Both the position numbers and the translations under genes were made by a program. A DNA stretch of 64,000 bases from Liolophura sinensis (lineage: Eukaryota; Mollusca; Polyplacophora; Chitonida; Chitonidae): the NCBI RefSeq assembly GCF_032854445.1, contig NC_088304.1:16157850-16221849 (forward strand), read 5' to 3'. Numbering within the stretch: the stretch's first letter is position 1; each line of letters opens with the position of its first letter. Below the pieces are notes generated by a model. It had not been told where the DNA came from and did no database searches. It worked only from the letters and a program-made list of their open reading frames with translations. Below are positions 63,591 through 64,000 of the stretch, in pieces.

Positions 63591-64000
63591 ACAACTTTTT
63601 CACAAAAGCGTTACAAATGGCCCATTTCTCTCATGACGTCAAATTTATATTTACATTTATTTACATGTATGTCATATCTTGTGCTGTTCTCTTTTGAATT
63701 GGTTTGTACAGTACAGCTGACAGCATACCTTCATCAAATATCCCTAATCTTCATTTACAACAGAACAGGTGTTAAGTGCACCTCATTTATACATTACCTT
63801 TATCCTTACGTTTACTATTCAGGTATTTAAACAGCTATCCTTGTGTTATTGGTAAGATTCTTTTGATATGTTCTTGAAACAGGCCTAAATGCCCTGCACA
63901 TTGCATTCATCACTGACCTGTGATTTATAGAGAGGTTCAGTAGATTTTCTGAAACAGAGAGTAACCAACTATTTAGAATAAGTATGTTAATGAGAAATAC
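63591..64000. other. THOC6 intron, no further exon recognised
   Basis: AT-rich sequence. No WD40-like coding segment or repeat was recognised up to the window edge. Confidence 0.5.

Overview
The window looks like nuclear DNA of a lophotrochozoan animal, most likely a mollusc (a brachiopod cannot be excluded). The reasons are an intron-rich THOC6 gene, tRNA-headed SINEs whose tail resembles the mollusc-type 'Meta' SINE tail, a tectonin-propeller lectin, a Gypsy-type LTR element, and many microsatellites and minisatellites. No bacterial, organellar or viral gene set is present, and no CRISPR array, tRNA or rRNA gene was recognised. All comparisons were made by eye; no search was run. Layout: positions 1-45606 form one complex of duplicated and inverted blocks. 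Block S (1-8828) recurs almost entirely at 26845-35740 and in part at 16455-17974. A second block (8829-17974) is repeated in tandem at 19064-28404, about 10.2-10.4 kb away. Each tandem unit carries a minus-strand tectonin lectin exon (14162-14973, frameshifted; 24442-25255, open), two orphan host-like exons, a SINE, microsatellites and a candidate DNA element. An antisense partial LTR (17975-18923) sits exactly at the junction between the two units. From 33708 to 45606 the sequence is a giant imperfect palindrome, with arms of about 2.87 kb around a 0.5-kb spacer. Its right arm was later split by a young Gypsy-type LTR element (38346-43577, 4-bp target duplication, incomplete) and by a nested pair of SINEs (44892-45437). 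From 45607 to about 52900 the sequence is mostly non-coding, with SINEs, a 98-bp minisatellite and a retroposon copy. From 52949 to the right edge runs the 5' portion of THOC6 on the plus strand. Nine exons can be laid out with matching splice phases. They encode the amino-terminal WD40 blades of the THO/TREX mRNA-export subunit, and the gene continues past the window. Its introns hold four minisatellites with a unit of roughly 34-40 bp. One of these is built from the end of a coding exon plus its 5' splice site, so about a dozen donor-like sites stand in tandem. The only confident host genes are THOC6 and the tectonin pair. The remainder is repeats, fossils and short open frames without support.
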